DNA of 64,000 bases from Planctomycetaceae bacterium (lineage in GTDB: Bacteria; Planctomycetota; Phycisphaerae; UBA1845; UTPLA1), in NCBI GenBank assembly GCA_006969385.1, contig CP030884.1:868001-932000 (forward strand), read 5' to 3'. Shown here in pieces: positions 35,311-44,615 of this stretch (position 1 is its first letter; each line of letters starts with the position of its first letter). A program made the position numbers and the translations under genes. The notes under the pieces were generated by a model. The model was given only the letters and a program-made list of their open reading frames with translations. It was not told where the DNA came from and did not search any database.

Positions 35311-37374
35311 TCAACGCAATTCGGCCATCAGTGCGTCGAGTTGGGCCTGCTGCTGCGCATTGCCGTGTTGCCGCGTGACTTCAAAGACCTTCAGGGCGTC
35401 TTCCATGCGGCCCGTTTGCAGATACGCCACGCCCAAACGGAAGGCCGCCTCGGCGTTGGTTGGGTCCAAATCCAAGACTGCCTGAAACTGTCGCGCGGCT
35501 CCTTCGACGTCTCGCATCATGAACAACACGGCACCGTAATCAAACCGCTGCGCCACATAATCGGGATGCTCTTCGAACAACTTTTCATACGTCTCTGCGG
35601 CACGCCGATACTGGCCGCGCGCCACCAGGTAATTCGCCCGCTCCGTCCATACGAATCCGCTAAACCCATGCGGCTCATCTCCCAGCTTTTGCTTGAATCG
35701 TTCGCGCAGTTCCCTAGTCATCGATAGCGCTTGGTCCCATGCCGCGTCTGCCGCGTCGAAGTTACGCACCGCCGCTTCGTACTGCGCCAACAACACCAAA
35801 AACTGAATCTGCGGCTCGGCCTGTTTCGGGTAATCGAGATAACCCGGTAGCGCTGCGGTGCCCGCGCGCATCTGCTCGACGGCCTTTTCCCGTTGGTCGA
35901 TACTCGCATACAACCACGCCAGCCGTCGCCGATGGTCGGGATAGGCAAAGAGCCCCAAATCCACGCAACGATTTAAATGATGAATAGCAACGTCGATATC
36001 CGCTCGCTGCTCTTCCGTGATCTGCCCGGCATAGTTGGCGTCGGCATACCACCTCGGATACGGCCCCGGCTGTCGATTCTCCATGCCGTTGTTCAACAAC
36101 ATGTTGCCGACATTCATATCCGGATAATTCGAATGCACCGCGTGATAGCGCCATAACGCCGAGTGTCCCACCACCGCCGCTAACACCAGCGTTATCAATC
36201 CATACGCAACACCGGCGGGCTTCCAGCGCCCGTTCGACTTCAGCGCCGTTCGCTGCATCATGACCGTCTTGCTGGTAAACAGGCTGATGCCCTTCATCAA
36301 CAAGAAGGTCACCACCGCCGCCACGCCGAGCGACATCAGAAACGGAAACTGCCCATACAGTCCATTGATCGTCATGAGCGAAATGAGAAACACCGCCAGC
36401 GCCACGAATTCCATCGGCATCGACAAGTCGTAACGGCGCGGCTTCGGTTCGCTTGCAGGTTTCAACCCAAACGGCAGGCGACCGGCACTGACGGACAGGG
36501 CATCGTTCGGGCACACATGCACGCAGTCCAAACACTTCATACAACCGGGATCGACGACCATGCCGTAGAGATTGACCTCTTCCGACACCGATACGTTTGA
36601 CGTACAGACCGCCGTGCAATGGCCGCATTGCTCGCAATTATCGTTGACGCGAATGCGATAGGTTGCGACCTTGTCGGCCAAGCCGAAGAACGCACCGTAG
36701 GGGCAGGCGAAGGTGCAGAACGCCTTGGGCCCCATGAAGTAGATGATCGCGAACCCGCAAATCAGGATCGTGGCCGCGCCGAAAATCAGTCGCGCGAACG
36801 TGCTCCAGTATTCGACTTTGGTAAAGTGCGGCTGAATCGTCGGAAACGGTTCGCCTTGAATCGTGAGCCACAGGCGATACCCCATCGGCACCAAGAACAT
36901 CCACATCGCCGCAATCACCAACGGCACCAAAATCAAAAAGCGCGAGCGAAATGCCTTGGGGCGCAGCTTGAACTTCTTCAGAATCCATAGCATCAAATCC
37001 TGATACGCCACCAGATGGCAGCCCCAGCCGCACACGTAGCGCCCGAAGATCATCGTCGCCAGAATCGCCAGCCCGAAGAAGATCAGCCCCGGATTTACGA
37101 TTCCATAGCGAAAGAACTCGACGCTCTCCGAAGGCTCGATGGGGCTCAGCGTCTTGCCCGTCCACACCCAATGGACAACATGAGCCAACATAAACACATG
37201 GATCGCGCCTAGCACATACGCCCGCCGCTTGCCCGACGGGCTGTGCTTCATGCCCGTCTGCGGATCGAGCTGCACCACGGGCAGCGCCACATCGCCTTTT
37301 GTCGGCGAGCAACGCTCAGCCTTGGGCGACGATCTGTCGTTGGATTTTGATTTTTTTGCGGTTCTTCGCGCCAC
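35311..37374 (-). CDS. NapH/CcoG-like 4Fe-4S membrane protein fused to TPR repeats
   Basis: A 687-residue protein. The N-terminal half has about five membrane segments, the NapH-type motifs CGWGC (115-119) and CTFACP (220-225), and two 4Fe-4S clusters: Cys247, 250, 253, 257 and Cys278, 281, 284, 288. A further hydrophobic region (about 310-400) is followed by TPR helices to the C-terminus (about 430-687). It probably passes electrons across or along the membrane to a partner held by the TPR domain. The start is GTG, with weak upstream sequence. No nap, nos or cco genes are adjacent. Confidence 0.87.
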   Translation of the reverse strand: MARRTAKKSKSNDRSSPKAERCSPTKGDVALPVVQLDPQTGMKHSPSGKRRAYVLGAIHVFMLAHVVHWVWTGKTLSPIEPSESVEFFRYGIVNPGLIFFGLAILATMIFGRYVCGWGCHLVAYQDLMLWILKKFKLRPKAFRSRFLILVPLVIAAMWMFLVPMGYRLWLTIQGEPFPTIQPHFTKVEYWSTFARLIFGAATILICGFAIIYFMGPKAFCTFACPYGAFFGLADKVATYRIRVNDNCEQCGHCTAVCTSNVSVSEEVNLYGMVVDPGCMKCLDCVHVCPNDALSVSAGRLPFGLKPASEPKPRRYDLSMPMEFVALAVFLISLMTINGLYGQFPFLMSLGVAAVVTFLLMKGISLFTSKTVMMQRTALKSNGRWKPAGVAYGLITLVLAAVVGHSALWRYHAVHSNYPDMNVGNMLLNNGMENRQPGPYPRWYADANYAGQITEEQRADIDVAIHHLNRCVDLGLFAYPDHRRRLAWLYASIDQREKAVEQMRAGTAALPGYLDYPKQAEPQIQFLVLLAQYEAAVRNFDAADAAWDQALSMTRELRERFKQKLGDEPHGFSGFVWTERANYLVARGQYRRAAETYEKLFEEHPDYVAQRFDYGAVLFMMRDVEGAARQFQAVLDLDPTNAEAAFRLGVAYLQTGRMEDALKVFEVTRQHGNAQQQAQLDALMAELR

Positions 37375-37545
37375 GACGAGATTCTAACGCACAATGCCGT
37401 TCGAGGCTGACAGCCGGCGACGGGCCGGTAAGATTGTGTAAATCGTTTGGCAACCGCCGCCGCGCGTTAGCCAAGCCTAACCAGGCCCGCACCGATTAAT
37501 CCAACCCCCGCCGACTCGCCGACTCGCTCGTCAGGATACGCCATC

Positions 37546-40422
37546 ATGTTCAATCGACCATCAAACCACCCCGTCCGCCGTGCCTCCCGATTCGCAGTCG
37601 TTGTGCCGCTGTTGGCTGTTGCCTGTCTCGCACCGCAAGGCGGCGTCGCGCCGGTACAGGTCTTCGACCCCAACTTCCCCGATGTCTGGGCCGAAGGGCC
37701 GAGCACCGTCAAAGGCGAGGGCAAGGCGTCGAAATCCCAGTCGCGCTTCTACGACCGCGAAACCGGCGGCATGCGTGTCGTCGGCCTCCCCGGTGAAACC
37801 GTCGGTTTTCAGATCGTGCTCGACGGTTCCAAGTCATCCGCCGGCGGCATCAGCGTGGGGGCCGAAGACTTGCTCAACGGCGACCGTCGCATCGAACGGG
37901 CCAACATCGCCTTTTTCCGTCAGTGGCCCGTCAAAGTCGTCGAGTTCGAGAATTGGTACCTGCGTAACGTCGGCCCGCGCGAGCCGCGTGAATATCCCGA
38001 TGTGCTGGTACCCGTCGATGCCCCCGAACACGGCCAACCCTTCCGCATCGCGCGCGGCGAAAACCTAAAACTCTGGTGCGACATCCGCATTCCGCTCGAA
38101 ACTTCCGCCGGTCGCTATCAGGGCGCGTTTCTCCTGCAAGCATCCGACGGTAGCACGCGCCGCATTCCGCTCGTGCTAAGCATCGGCGACATCAAGCTCG
38201 ATCCGAAAAGCCGTCTGGACGCGCTCGCATCGGTCCAAATCCGACCGCTTCTTAAAACCATGACGTCGGTCGATGCCGACAATCCGCGCCAGGTGCTCTC
38301 GTCGGAAGCCTCGCGGGCCGTCATAGCCGCCGCGTTCAAAATGCTGCACGATCACGGCCTGAGCCCCATGTCCAACGACATCAAGCCGCGCTTCCGGCAG
38401 GATATCGGCGGCAACTTCAGCATCGACTGGCAGGAATACGACGACCTCTTTGGCCCGTTCATCACCGGCAGTGCTTACGACGACAACCGCGCGGCCGCCG
38501 CCTGGCCGTTACCGCTCGACGAAACCTATCCCGACCCGTCCAGCTTCGGCGGTGTCGAATCGGCGAATTACAACAACGCCGTGCGCAACTACATGCAAGG
38601 CTGCGTCGCGCACTTCAAAGAGAAAGGCTGGATCGATAAAACGTTTGTCTATTTCGATCTGCCCAGCGCTGCCAACCCCAGCGCGGGCGATGTCGCGCGC
38701 ATCGATCGCCTCGCCACACTCACGCACCTCGTCGACAACGGCATGTCGTTTGCCTCGCGCTTGCCGCCGCAGAACATGCAAAACTTCGGCTGGTTTCAAC
38801 ACGCCCACGCCGACCTCACGACCAAAATCGACATTTGGAACACGCCCGCTTGCTACGTGAATCCGCCCACGCTCAAGAAACTGCATACGCTCGGCAAAGC
38901 CACCTGGATGAATCCCGATCATCCACCCTTCAGCGGCTCGCTCGCCGTCGAAGCGCCGGTCGTGCAAGCCCGCAGTCTTCCCTGGCAGGCGTTTCTCTTC
39001 GACCACGACGCGTTGCACATCGGCAATACGACCGTCTGGCCGTCACGCGTAACCCAAGCGCCGCTGGGTCGCAGCGGCCCCACCGATGAGTGGCTGCTTT
39101 ACCCCGGTAAGCCCTTCGGCCTCGACACGCCCGTACCGTCGCTACGCTTAAAGTTGTTACGCCTCGGCCTTGCCGATTACCAACGATTGCGCTTGCTCGA
39201 AGCGCGCGGCCGCAGTGAAACCGCACGGCTGCTCGCTCGCTCACTGATGAAAGCCAGCGGCACCGAAGCTTATGGCGACAACTATCAGGACGGCGTGCCC
39301 GGCCTGCGCATCGATGACCCCGAACTTTGGGAACTCGCCCGTCGCATTCTCGATGACGAACTCGGCGCCGTCAGCGGTGCCGATGCCGAAGGTGCCGGTC
39401 GCGGCGCGTGGACGCGTTTACTCGCCACCACGCGCAAAGTTTATGCCTGGTGCGAAGGCGCCCGCCTGATCTTCCGCTCGCGGGGCGAGAAATCGCAATA
39501 CGCGCTGACGTTCCACGTCGCGGCGCGTAATGATCTGGCCAACGACATCACCGGCGAAGTGAACTTCGGTGAGTTGCCGCCGCGCGCCCGCCGCATCAGC
39601 GATACCGTCAAGATCGGCCCCATCGATCCGCTATCCGTCGGTCGCAACGAGATCTCGCTGGCCACCGAAACGCTGCCCGACCTGCCCGTCGACGGCCATC
39701 TTACGCAGGAAATCTCCTTTGACGCCGGTCGCCGCGGCAACCTCACGATTCCCGCGCAAGCATCCATCGCGCAAGTGGTCACGCTGAGCGACGCGCCCAA
39801 AATCGATGGTCGTCTAAATGAGTGGCCCCCCGCCACCGTTAACGCCGCCGCCGACTTTGGCTTGATCACCGAACAGTTCGAGCCGGGTGCCGAACGCGCC
39901 CCGGCACGCAGCCAGACGGTGGCGTATTTCGGGCGCGACGACGAGAACCTGTACATCGCGCTCTCAGCCCAGTCGCCGCGCGGCAAAGGCGGCGGTTCCT
40001 CGCGCACGCTGCGCAACTTCGTCGAATACGAAGACCTGATGCCGACCGGCGACGATCTCATCGAGATTCTCATCGACCCCACTGGCAGCGGCGCGGTACC
40101 GGGCGACTTGTTTCACCTCGTCGTCAAAAGCAATGGTAACCCCAAGTTCGAGCGCGGCATCAGCACCGACCCGCCCATCGGCAAGGTCGCCCCTTGGCCC
40201 GGTGGCCAACCCGAAGTGACGGTACGGCGCACGTCCGACGGCTGGGCCGCCGAAGTCGCCATTCCGATTGCATCGTTCGGCAAGGCCGGCGTGGAAAACC
40301 GCGTGTGGGGATTGAATATCGCCCGCTACGAGCCGGTGCGAGGGGAATACAGCGATTGGGCCCGCGCGCCGCGTTATTGTTACGACCCGCGTACGTTGGG
40401 GAATTTGGTGTGGCCGGAATGA
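37546..40422 (+). CDS. Secreted DUF4091-type protein with C-terminal CBM9-like domain
   Basis: A 958-residue protein with a signal peptide (positive n-region, hydrophobic stretch to about residue 29). The middle (about 120-610) resembles DUF4091, which has a TIM-barrel-like catalytic region seen in putative glycoside hydrolases; tryptophan- and tyrosine-rich segments such as FGWFQHAHADLTTKIDIWN are visible. The last 200 residues match CBM9 or DOMON-type carbohydrate-binding domains: KIDGRLNEWP, DDENLYIA, DLIEILIDP and WAAEVAIPI. AGGA precedes the ATG. It is a single gene and divergent from the Fe-S/TPR gene. It is likely to act on polysaccharide outside the cytoplasm; the substrate is unknown. 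Confidence 0.85.
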   Translation: MFNRPSNHPVRRASRFAVVVPLLAVACLAPQGGVAPVQVFDPNFPDVWAEGPSTVKGEGKASKSQSRFYDRETGGMRVVGLPGETVGFQIVLDGSKSSAGGISVGAEDLLNGDRRIERANIAFFRQWPVKVVEFENWYLRNVGPREPREYPDVLVPVDAPEHGQPFRIARGENLKLWCDIRIPLETSAGRYQGAFLLQASDGSTRRIPLVLSIGDIKLDPKSRLDALASVQIRPLLKTMTSVDADNPRQVLSSEASRAVIAAAFKMLHDHGLSPMSNDIKPRFRQDIGGNFSIDWQEYDDLFGPFITGSAYDDNRAAAAWPLPLDETYPDPSSFGGVESANYNNAVRNYMQGCVAHFKEKGWIDKTFVYFDLPSAANPSAGDVARIDRLATLTHLVDNGMSFASRLPPQNMQNFGWFQHAHADLTTKIDIWNTPACYVNPPTLKKLHTLGKATWMNPDHPPFSGSLAVEAPVVQARSLPWQAFLFDHDALHIGNTTVWPSRVTQAPLGRSGPTDEWLLYPGKPFGLDTPVPSLRLKLLRLGLADYQRLRLLEARGRSETARLLARSLMKASGTEAYGDNYQDGVPGLRIDDPELWELARRILDDELGAVSGADAEGAGRGAWTRLLATTRKVYAWCEGARLIFRSRGEKSQYALTFHVAARNDLANDITGEVNFGELPPRARRISDTVKIGPIDPLSVGRNEISLATETLPDLPVDGHLTQEISFDAGRRGNLTIPAQASIAQVVTLSDAPKIDGRLNEWPPATVNAAADFGLITEQFEPGAERAPARSQTVAYFGRDDENLYIALSAQSPRGKGGGSSRTLRNFVEYEDLMPTGDDLIEILIDPTGSGAVPGDLFHLVVKSNGNPKFERGISTDPPIGKVAPWPGGQPEVTVRRTSDGWAAEVAIPIASFGKAGVENRVWGLNIARYEPVRGEYSDWARAPRYCYDPRTLGNLVWPE

Positions 40423-40481
40423 TGCGTTACGAGCCCATCGATCGGGGCTCGTAACACATCGATAGTATGCACGACGCCGTA

Positions 40482-42326
40482 CTACGCCTTCAAGACTGTC
40501 AGCTTCAACTCGCGTCCGTCCGACTGATAGCGCGCCGCGGCTTCGTCGCGGGCCAGAATATCTTCCGGTCGTTCGACCAGATTGGTATTCCGCACACGCG
40601 CGGCATGCAAATTGGTCGGTGGAATGGTCCAACGGGCGGTCGGCTCCAGCTTGCTGCGATCGGCACCGCGACCGCGCTGCGAAAGCTGAGCGTAGAGCCG
40701 TTCGCGCTTCTGGCGCGTGCGAATCAACTCGACCGACTCTTCCGCGCCCATGTTGTTGCGCGGCAGCGTGACCTCGTCTTCGGGGAACATCTCTTCGTAG
40801 CGCGGTTTACGCTTCAGATACTTCAGCGGACGAATGAACGGCTGATAGATGAAGTTGCGCAAGACCTTTCGGCTGACCTGATAAGTTCCGAACGCGACCG
40901 AGCCGAACCAGGGCTTATCGATCATTTTGCGGGTCAGCGGATTGGTGGCGAAATCGACCACGCGATGGCAGAGCCAACTGGGCATACCGGCATTGCGCAT
41001 CATCAGCGTCGTGCGCAGCCACGCCGCGAGATAGCCATGCTTCTTGAATTGCAGGCTGCCGGTGTACATGTAGTCGTAAGCGGCATGATCGCGACCTTCG
41101 ATGACGCCGTCCTTAATCGCCTGATCGTAAAGCGGCGTTCCCGGATAGAACATCAGCGGGAACACGCGCAAGACCGACGGCCCCTTATGGTGATCGGCCA
41201 CAAACCGCATGGTTTCAACCACGTTTTCTTCGGGCTCGTACGGATTGCTCACGATGTAGTGATACTCGGCCTTAATGCCGTAACGATGGAAGATATCGAT
41301 GCCCTCGACAATCTTCTCTTTGGGCGTCGGACGCTTGTAAACATTTTTCAGCGTGTCTTCGCTACCCGACTGAATCCCCATGCTGATCAGGGCAATCGGC
41401 ACACGTGCGAGTGACCGTACTTTGTTTTCGGTGATGGTGTTCGGAAACGCGTCCAGCTCGAAGGGCAGATTCACTTCCTGCTTGTACTTGACGGCGAACT
41501 CTTCGATCTCTTCTTCGCTGCGCACAAAGAAAAGGTCGTCCACGATGTTGATCGACTCGATCGAGGGGAAGCAGCGGCGGGCCTGCTTGATTTCTTCGAT
41601 CACGTTATCCGCCGAGCGGCGGCGCACCCAAGAACCTTTGCCCTTATAAACCTTTAAAAGCGCCGCGTTATTGCAAAACGTGCATGGATAGGGGCAGCCG
41701 CGCGTGGTTTCGATACGAAAACGATGCAGCGTGCCGCGGAGGTTTTTGGGCGTTGCTTGCTCTAGCCCGTCTTTGCCCGCCACCCAGTGGGTTTCCAACT
41801 CGTAATCGGGGAAGGGATAGTCATCCAACTCCCGTTCCAACGGACGCACTGGATTCTTAAATGTCTCCTTCACGCCAAAGGCGCCACCCGCGCGAAAGCC
41901 CAAACTTCCGATCAGCGTCGGATCGCGATCGTTCTGCATGGCCTCGACCAATTGCAGCAGTGGCTCTTCGCCTTCCCCCACGCAGATCGCATCGGCGACT
42001 TCTAACGATTCATCGGGAGCGACCGTCGGATGCGTACCGCCCCAAATGATCGGTGCCTTGATGCCGGCCGCGCGAATTTTCTCCGACAAGAAGGCCGAGC
42101 GATGGAACGTGTTGGTCATCAAACTCATGCCGATCAGATCGCGATCCTGCACGCGCTCCAGCATGTGATCAACGACCGCCGGCTCCCAATCGGGCTTGGC
42201 GGTATCGCGCTTGGAACTCATAAAGATCATCTCCACATCGTGACCGCACGCCTTTAGATAAGACGACACGAAGCGGAGGCCGAGGGCAATCGGATGGGTG
42301 TAAGTGGAAATCAGCGAGATGCGCAT
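40482..42326 (-). CDS. B12-binding-domain radical SAM protein
   Basis: A 614-residue enzyme. The N-terminal cobalamin-binding domain (about 1-140) includes GGTHPTVAPDE, the usual 'GGxHPT' segment. The radical SAM cluster motif CPYPCTFC has Cys211, Cys215 and Cys218. The rest is a TIM barrel followed by 100 basic residues. Members methylate unreactive carbons, or modify lipids and sugars (hopanoid, carbapenem and BchE-type). The ATG at 42326 follows AAGGA by nine bases; the frame extends a little upstream. The gene stands alone in a region of envelope genes. Confidence 0.9.
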   Translation of the reverse strand: MRISLISTYTHPIALGLRFVSSYLKACGHDVEMIFMSSKRDTAKPDWEPAVVDHMLERVQDRDLIGMSLMTNTFHRSAFLSEKIRAAGIKAPIIWGGTHPTVAPDESLEVADAICVGEGEEPLLQLVEAMQNDRDPTLIGSLGFRAGGAFGVKETFKNPVRPLERELDDYPFPDYELETHWVAGKDGLEQATPKNLRGTLHRFRIETTRGCPYPCTFCNNAALLKVYKGKGSWVRRRSADNVIEEIKQARRCFPSIESINIVDDLFFVRSEEEIEEFAVKYKQEVNLPFELDAFPNTITENKVRSLARVPIALISMGIQSGSEDTLKNVYKRPTPKEKIVEGIDIFHRYGIKAEYHYIVSNPYEPEENVVETMRFVADHHKGPSVLRVFPLMFYPGTPLYDQAIKDGVIEGRDHAAYDYMYTGSLQFKKHGYLAAWLRTTLMMRNAGMPSWLCHRVVDFATNPLTRKMIDKPWFGSVAFGTYQVSRKVLRNFIYQPFIRPLKYLKRKPRYEEMFPEDEVTLPRNNMGAEESVELIRTRQKRERLYAQLSQRGRGADRSKLEPTARWTIPPTNLHAARVRNTNLVERPEDILARDEAAARYQSDGRELKLTVLKA

Positions 42327-42659
42327 GGGCACGAATCCTTTGCGATGCACGGGGCGACCGTGGCGAGTGGGCGGCTAAAAGGATCGTTTACCGGTCAGCT
42401 GAGACTGATTCTCTCAAGCGCGCAATTCTCAGTCACCCCGTCTCATTCGTCAACGAAAATCCGGGACCGGAATGGATTGTCGGGTATTCGCAACTCCTCG
42501 ACCGTATTAACTTCATCAACGATAAGTGCGGCAGAAAACGCAAGTCGAGTTTGGACAGGGCCTTACAAAAAACATCAAGTCACCGCAACTTCAAAAGAAC
42601 GATCAGCGGTCGTTATTAAATCGGAAAAAGAAAAGACCTTTAATGGAATCTTAATCGAC
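42327..42659. other. 333-bp spacer, no recognised feature
   Basis: The spacer lies upstream of the radical SAM gene and beyond the end of clpS. AT-rich patches are present, but no gene, repeat or promoter could be supported. Confidence 0.4.
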
Positions 42660-42989
42660 TTAGGCATCCGCCGCCGGTTCCACCTTGGCAGCCATCGCCC
42701 CGCTCGAACTGAGGATCAACTTATCCGCGCCGAAGCCGTGAATCTGCAACTGCTTCAACTCGGCGCGTTCGAGCGTCGTCGTATCGACGATCACTTGGCC
42801 CGTGGTATCCACTTCGCGCGCCATCTGAAAGGCCTTCTCAAACGAATGGCCGAAAAGCTTGCGCAGCATTTGAATCACGTACTGATAGCTATGTTCGTTA
42901 TCGTCGAGCAGAATCACGTGGTACGGCGGTTGCCGTTTCGGCTGCGCGATCGGCGCGGGCTTGGCTTTAGCGGCGATGGGGTTCGGCAT
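42660..42989 (-). CDS. clpS: ATP-dependent Clp protease adaptor ClpS
   Basis: A 109-residue adaptor that delivers N-end-rule substrates to ClpAP. The core DDNEHSYQYVIQMLRKLFGHS (split: DDNEHS at 29-34, YVIQML at 37-42) is conserved. The position of the N-degron-binding His (E. coli His66) is Asp61 here, in EVDTTGQVIV, so recognition may be altered. GGAG lies eight bases before the ATG. clpA is not adjacent; the neighbour upstream is a divergent beta-propeller gene. Confidence 0.9.
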   Translation of the reverse strand: MPNPIAAKAKPAPIAQPKRQPPYHVILLDDNEHSYQYVIQMLRKLFGHSFEKAFQMAREVDTTGQVIVDTTTLERAELKQLQIHGFGADKLILSSSGAMAAKVEPAADA

Positions 42990-43015
42990 GTGACTGGCTC
43001 CAGATGTGTGCCCGT

Positions 43016-43043
43016 ATTATAACTGACGGTATCGAAATCCAAA
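43016..43043 (-). promoter_or_regulatory. Probable clpS promoter
   Basis: On the minus strand a perfect TATAAT (43021-43016) is followed about 7 bases on by the predicted start, giving a leader of about 20 bases that contains the clpS ribosome binding site. The -35 is weak (TTTGGA with a 16-bp spacer). Confidence 0.5.
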
Positions 43044-43100
43044 CGTTTTTTCGCGCCATTTTGTCTAAATTCCGCCAACCCGCTTCCCTGTGAAACTGTT

Positions 43101-44276
43101 GTGAAACGCACCAACCACCCCGCTCAACGACGAAAAATCGCCATCTGGCTACCGCTGATCCTCGGTATCAGTGCTGGATCTTACCTTTATGCCACCCGGG
43201 TTCCGAACTATCCCAAGATTCCACAGGCATGGACATCGCACGGCATAGAGATGGCCAATACCGATTCGCTGGCCGCGTATCGCAACGAAGAGGGGACCGT
43301 CATCGTGGCGGCGACATCCAAATGGAAGCGGCGCGTCGATCTGTTCGACGCGCAATCGGGCACGTTTCTGCGCAGCATCACCCATGAGGGTTTGGTGCGT
43401 CCCAACGGCATCGCCGCTGCATACATCCTGCTGCAATCCATTGATGCGATCGCCAACCAAGATGACGACAATGCCTTTGACGTAAATGAAAACGACCGAA
43501 ATTCCGCGACGCCATCTCTAGTGCAAGCCCTGCTCGTCGTCGATCGCGATGCCCCCGGCCTGTTCATCTTCAACGCCGCCACGGATAAACTGCTCGCCCA
43601 TATTGCAGACGAACTTCAGAACCCCTACGGCATCACCACCATTCAAGACGACGACGCGCTGTTGATCTTCATCACCGACGTCAGCCGCAAGCCCGAAGAT
43701 GTCGTCTCGCGCTACCGCATCACAGCACAACGCGACGCCGCAAACTCAAACGAAAACGTTGATTCAACTTCGCCGATCATCTTACACATCGAACCGCTCG
43801 GCACCTTCGGCGCTACCGAGGATGGCCGCATCGGCAAGGCCGAATCGATCGCCATCGACGGCCCGCGCGGTCGCATCTACCTCTGCGACGAAGATCGCGA
43901 CGCCCGCAACGTGAAAGTTTTTCAGCCCGATGGCACGTTCACCGGCACCAACTTCGGCGGGGGTATCATCAATGGCGACCCGGAAGGCATCGTCATCGTC
44001 AACGATGCCGATGCGGGTGATTTTATTCTTGTGACCGACCAAACGCGCCGCATCACGGCGTGGCACGCCTTCGATGCTCAGTCGATGGCGTACATCACCA
44101 GCTTCACGGGCGCTCCGCGCATCGCCAACACCGACGGCATCTGCATCTACGAAGGATCGATCCCCGGATTCGACGGCGGCGGCTTGTTTGCCGTGCACGA
44201 TGATGCTGAGGTGCGTGCGTACAATTTAGCCGACATACGCAATCTGGTTCGCGCCGCGCGAATCGCAAACCCATAA
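43101..44276 (+). CDS. Membrane-anchored beta-propeller, phytase-like
   Basis: A 391-residue protein with an N-terminal anchor (about residues 13-31) and a propeller of the 3-phytase/YncE type. Visible segments include GKAESIAIDGPRGRIYLCDED, NGDPEGIVIVND, FILVTDQTRRITAWHAF and ANTDGICIYEGS, the last similar to the phytase-like pattern of Asp- and Glu-rich loops. It starts at GTG. Phytase activity is inferred only. A 118-bp nested inverted repeat follows the gene. It lies divergent from clpS. Confidence 0.75.
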   Translation: MKRTNHPAQRRKIAIWLPLILGISAGSYLYATRVPNYPKIPQAWTSHGIEMANTDSLAAYRNEEGTVIVAATSKWKRRVDLFDAQSGTFLRSITHEGLVRPNGIAAAYILLQSIDAIANQDDDNAFDVNENDRNSATPSLVQALLVVDRDAPGLFIFNAATDKLLAHIADELQNPYGITTIQDDDALLIFITDVSRKPEDVVSRYRITAQRDAANSNENVDSTSPIILHIEPLGTFGATEDGRIGKAESIAIDGPRGRIYLCDEDRDARNVKVFQPDGTFTGTNFGGGIINGDPEGIVIVNDADAGDFILVTDQTRRITAWHAFDAQSMAYITSFTGAPRIANTDGICIYEGSIPGFDGGGLFAVHDDAEVRAYNLADIRNLVRAARIANP

Positions 44277-44294
44277 AAGCAGTCATCCCAAAGT

Positions 44295-44410
44295 TTTGGT
44301 ACTGGTATCGTTTGAACTCCGCCACGAGGAGCATCGGCGTCTCGCCGGTGGGAAATGCGCATAAGCACCGCCGGGACGGCGATGCTCCCCCAATCGATAC
44401 CACTACCAAA
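44295..44410. repeat. 116-bp nested inverted-repeat element (MITE-like)
   Basis: Outer arms TTTGGTACTGGTATCG (44295-44310) and its complement at 44395-44410 match in 15 of 16 positions. Inner arms of 23 bases (44328-44350 and 44366-44388, starting GGAGCATCG) match in 20 of 23. The loop is about 15 bases. No coding capacity is present. Confidence 0.65.
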
Positions 44411-44615
44411 GTTTTCCCCACCTTGCAGCGTGGATTGTATTCTTTGGAAAACGGGAAATTGCATCGCGTATGCAACAAGGCGGAATGAGTTTTGGGATTT
44501 TTTCCAGCGAGGCAGAATCGAGCCGCTGGTTCGCCATGATTGACGCGACGGACTAACATCTATTCACAAGAAGTTTCTCACGCCCACACCGCAACAAATT
44601 TAGGAGTGTAGCCCA

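Noticed and set aside
40467..41414. Long plus-strand frame opposite the radical SAM gene
   Set aside because: It covers codons of a gene with intact motifs, and its translation is Arg- and His-rich as is usual for antisense frames in GC-rich DNA.
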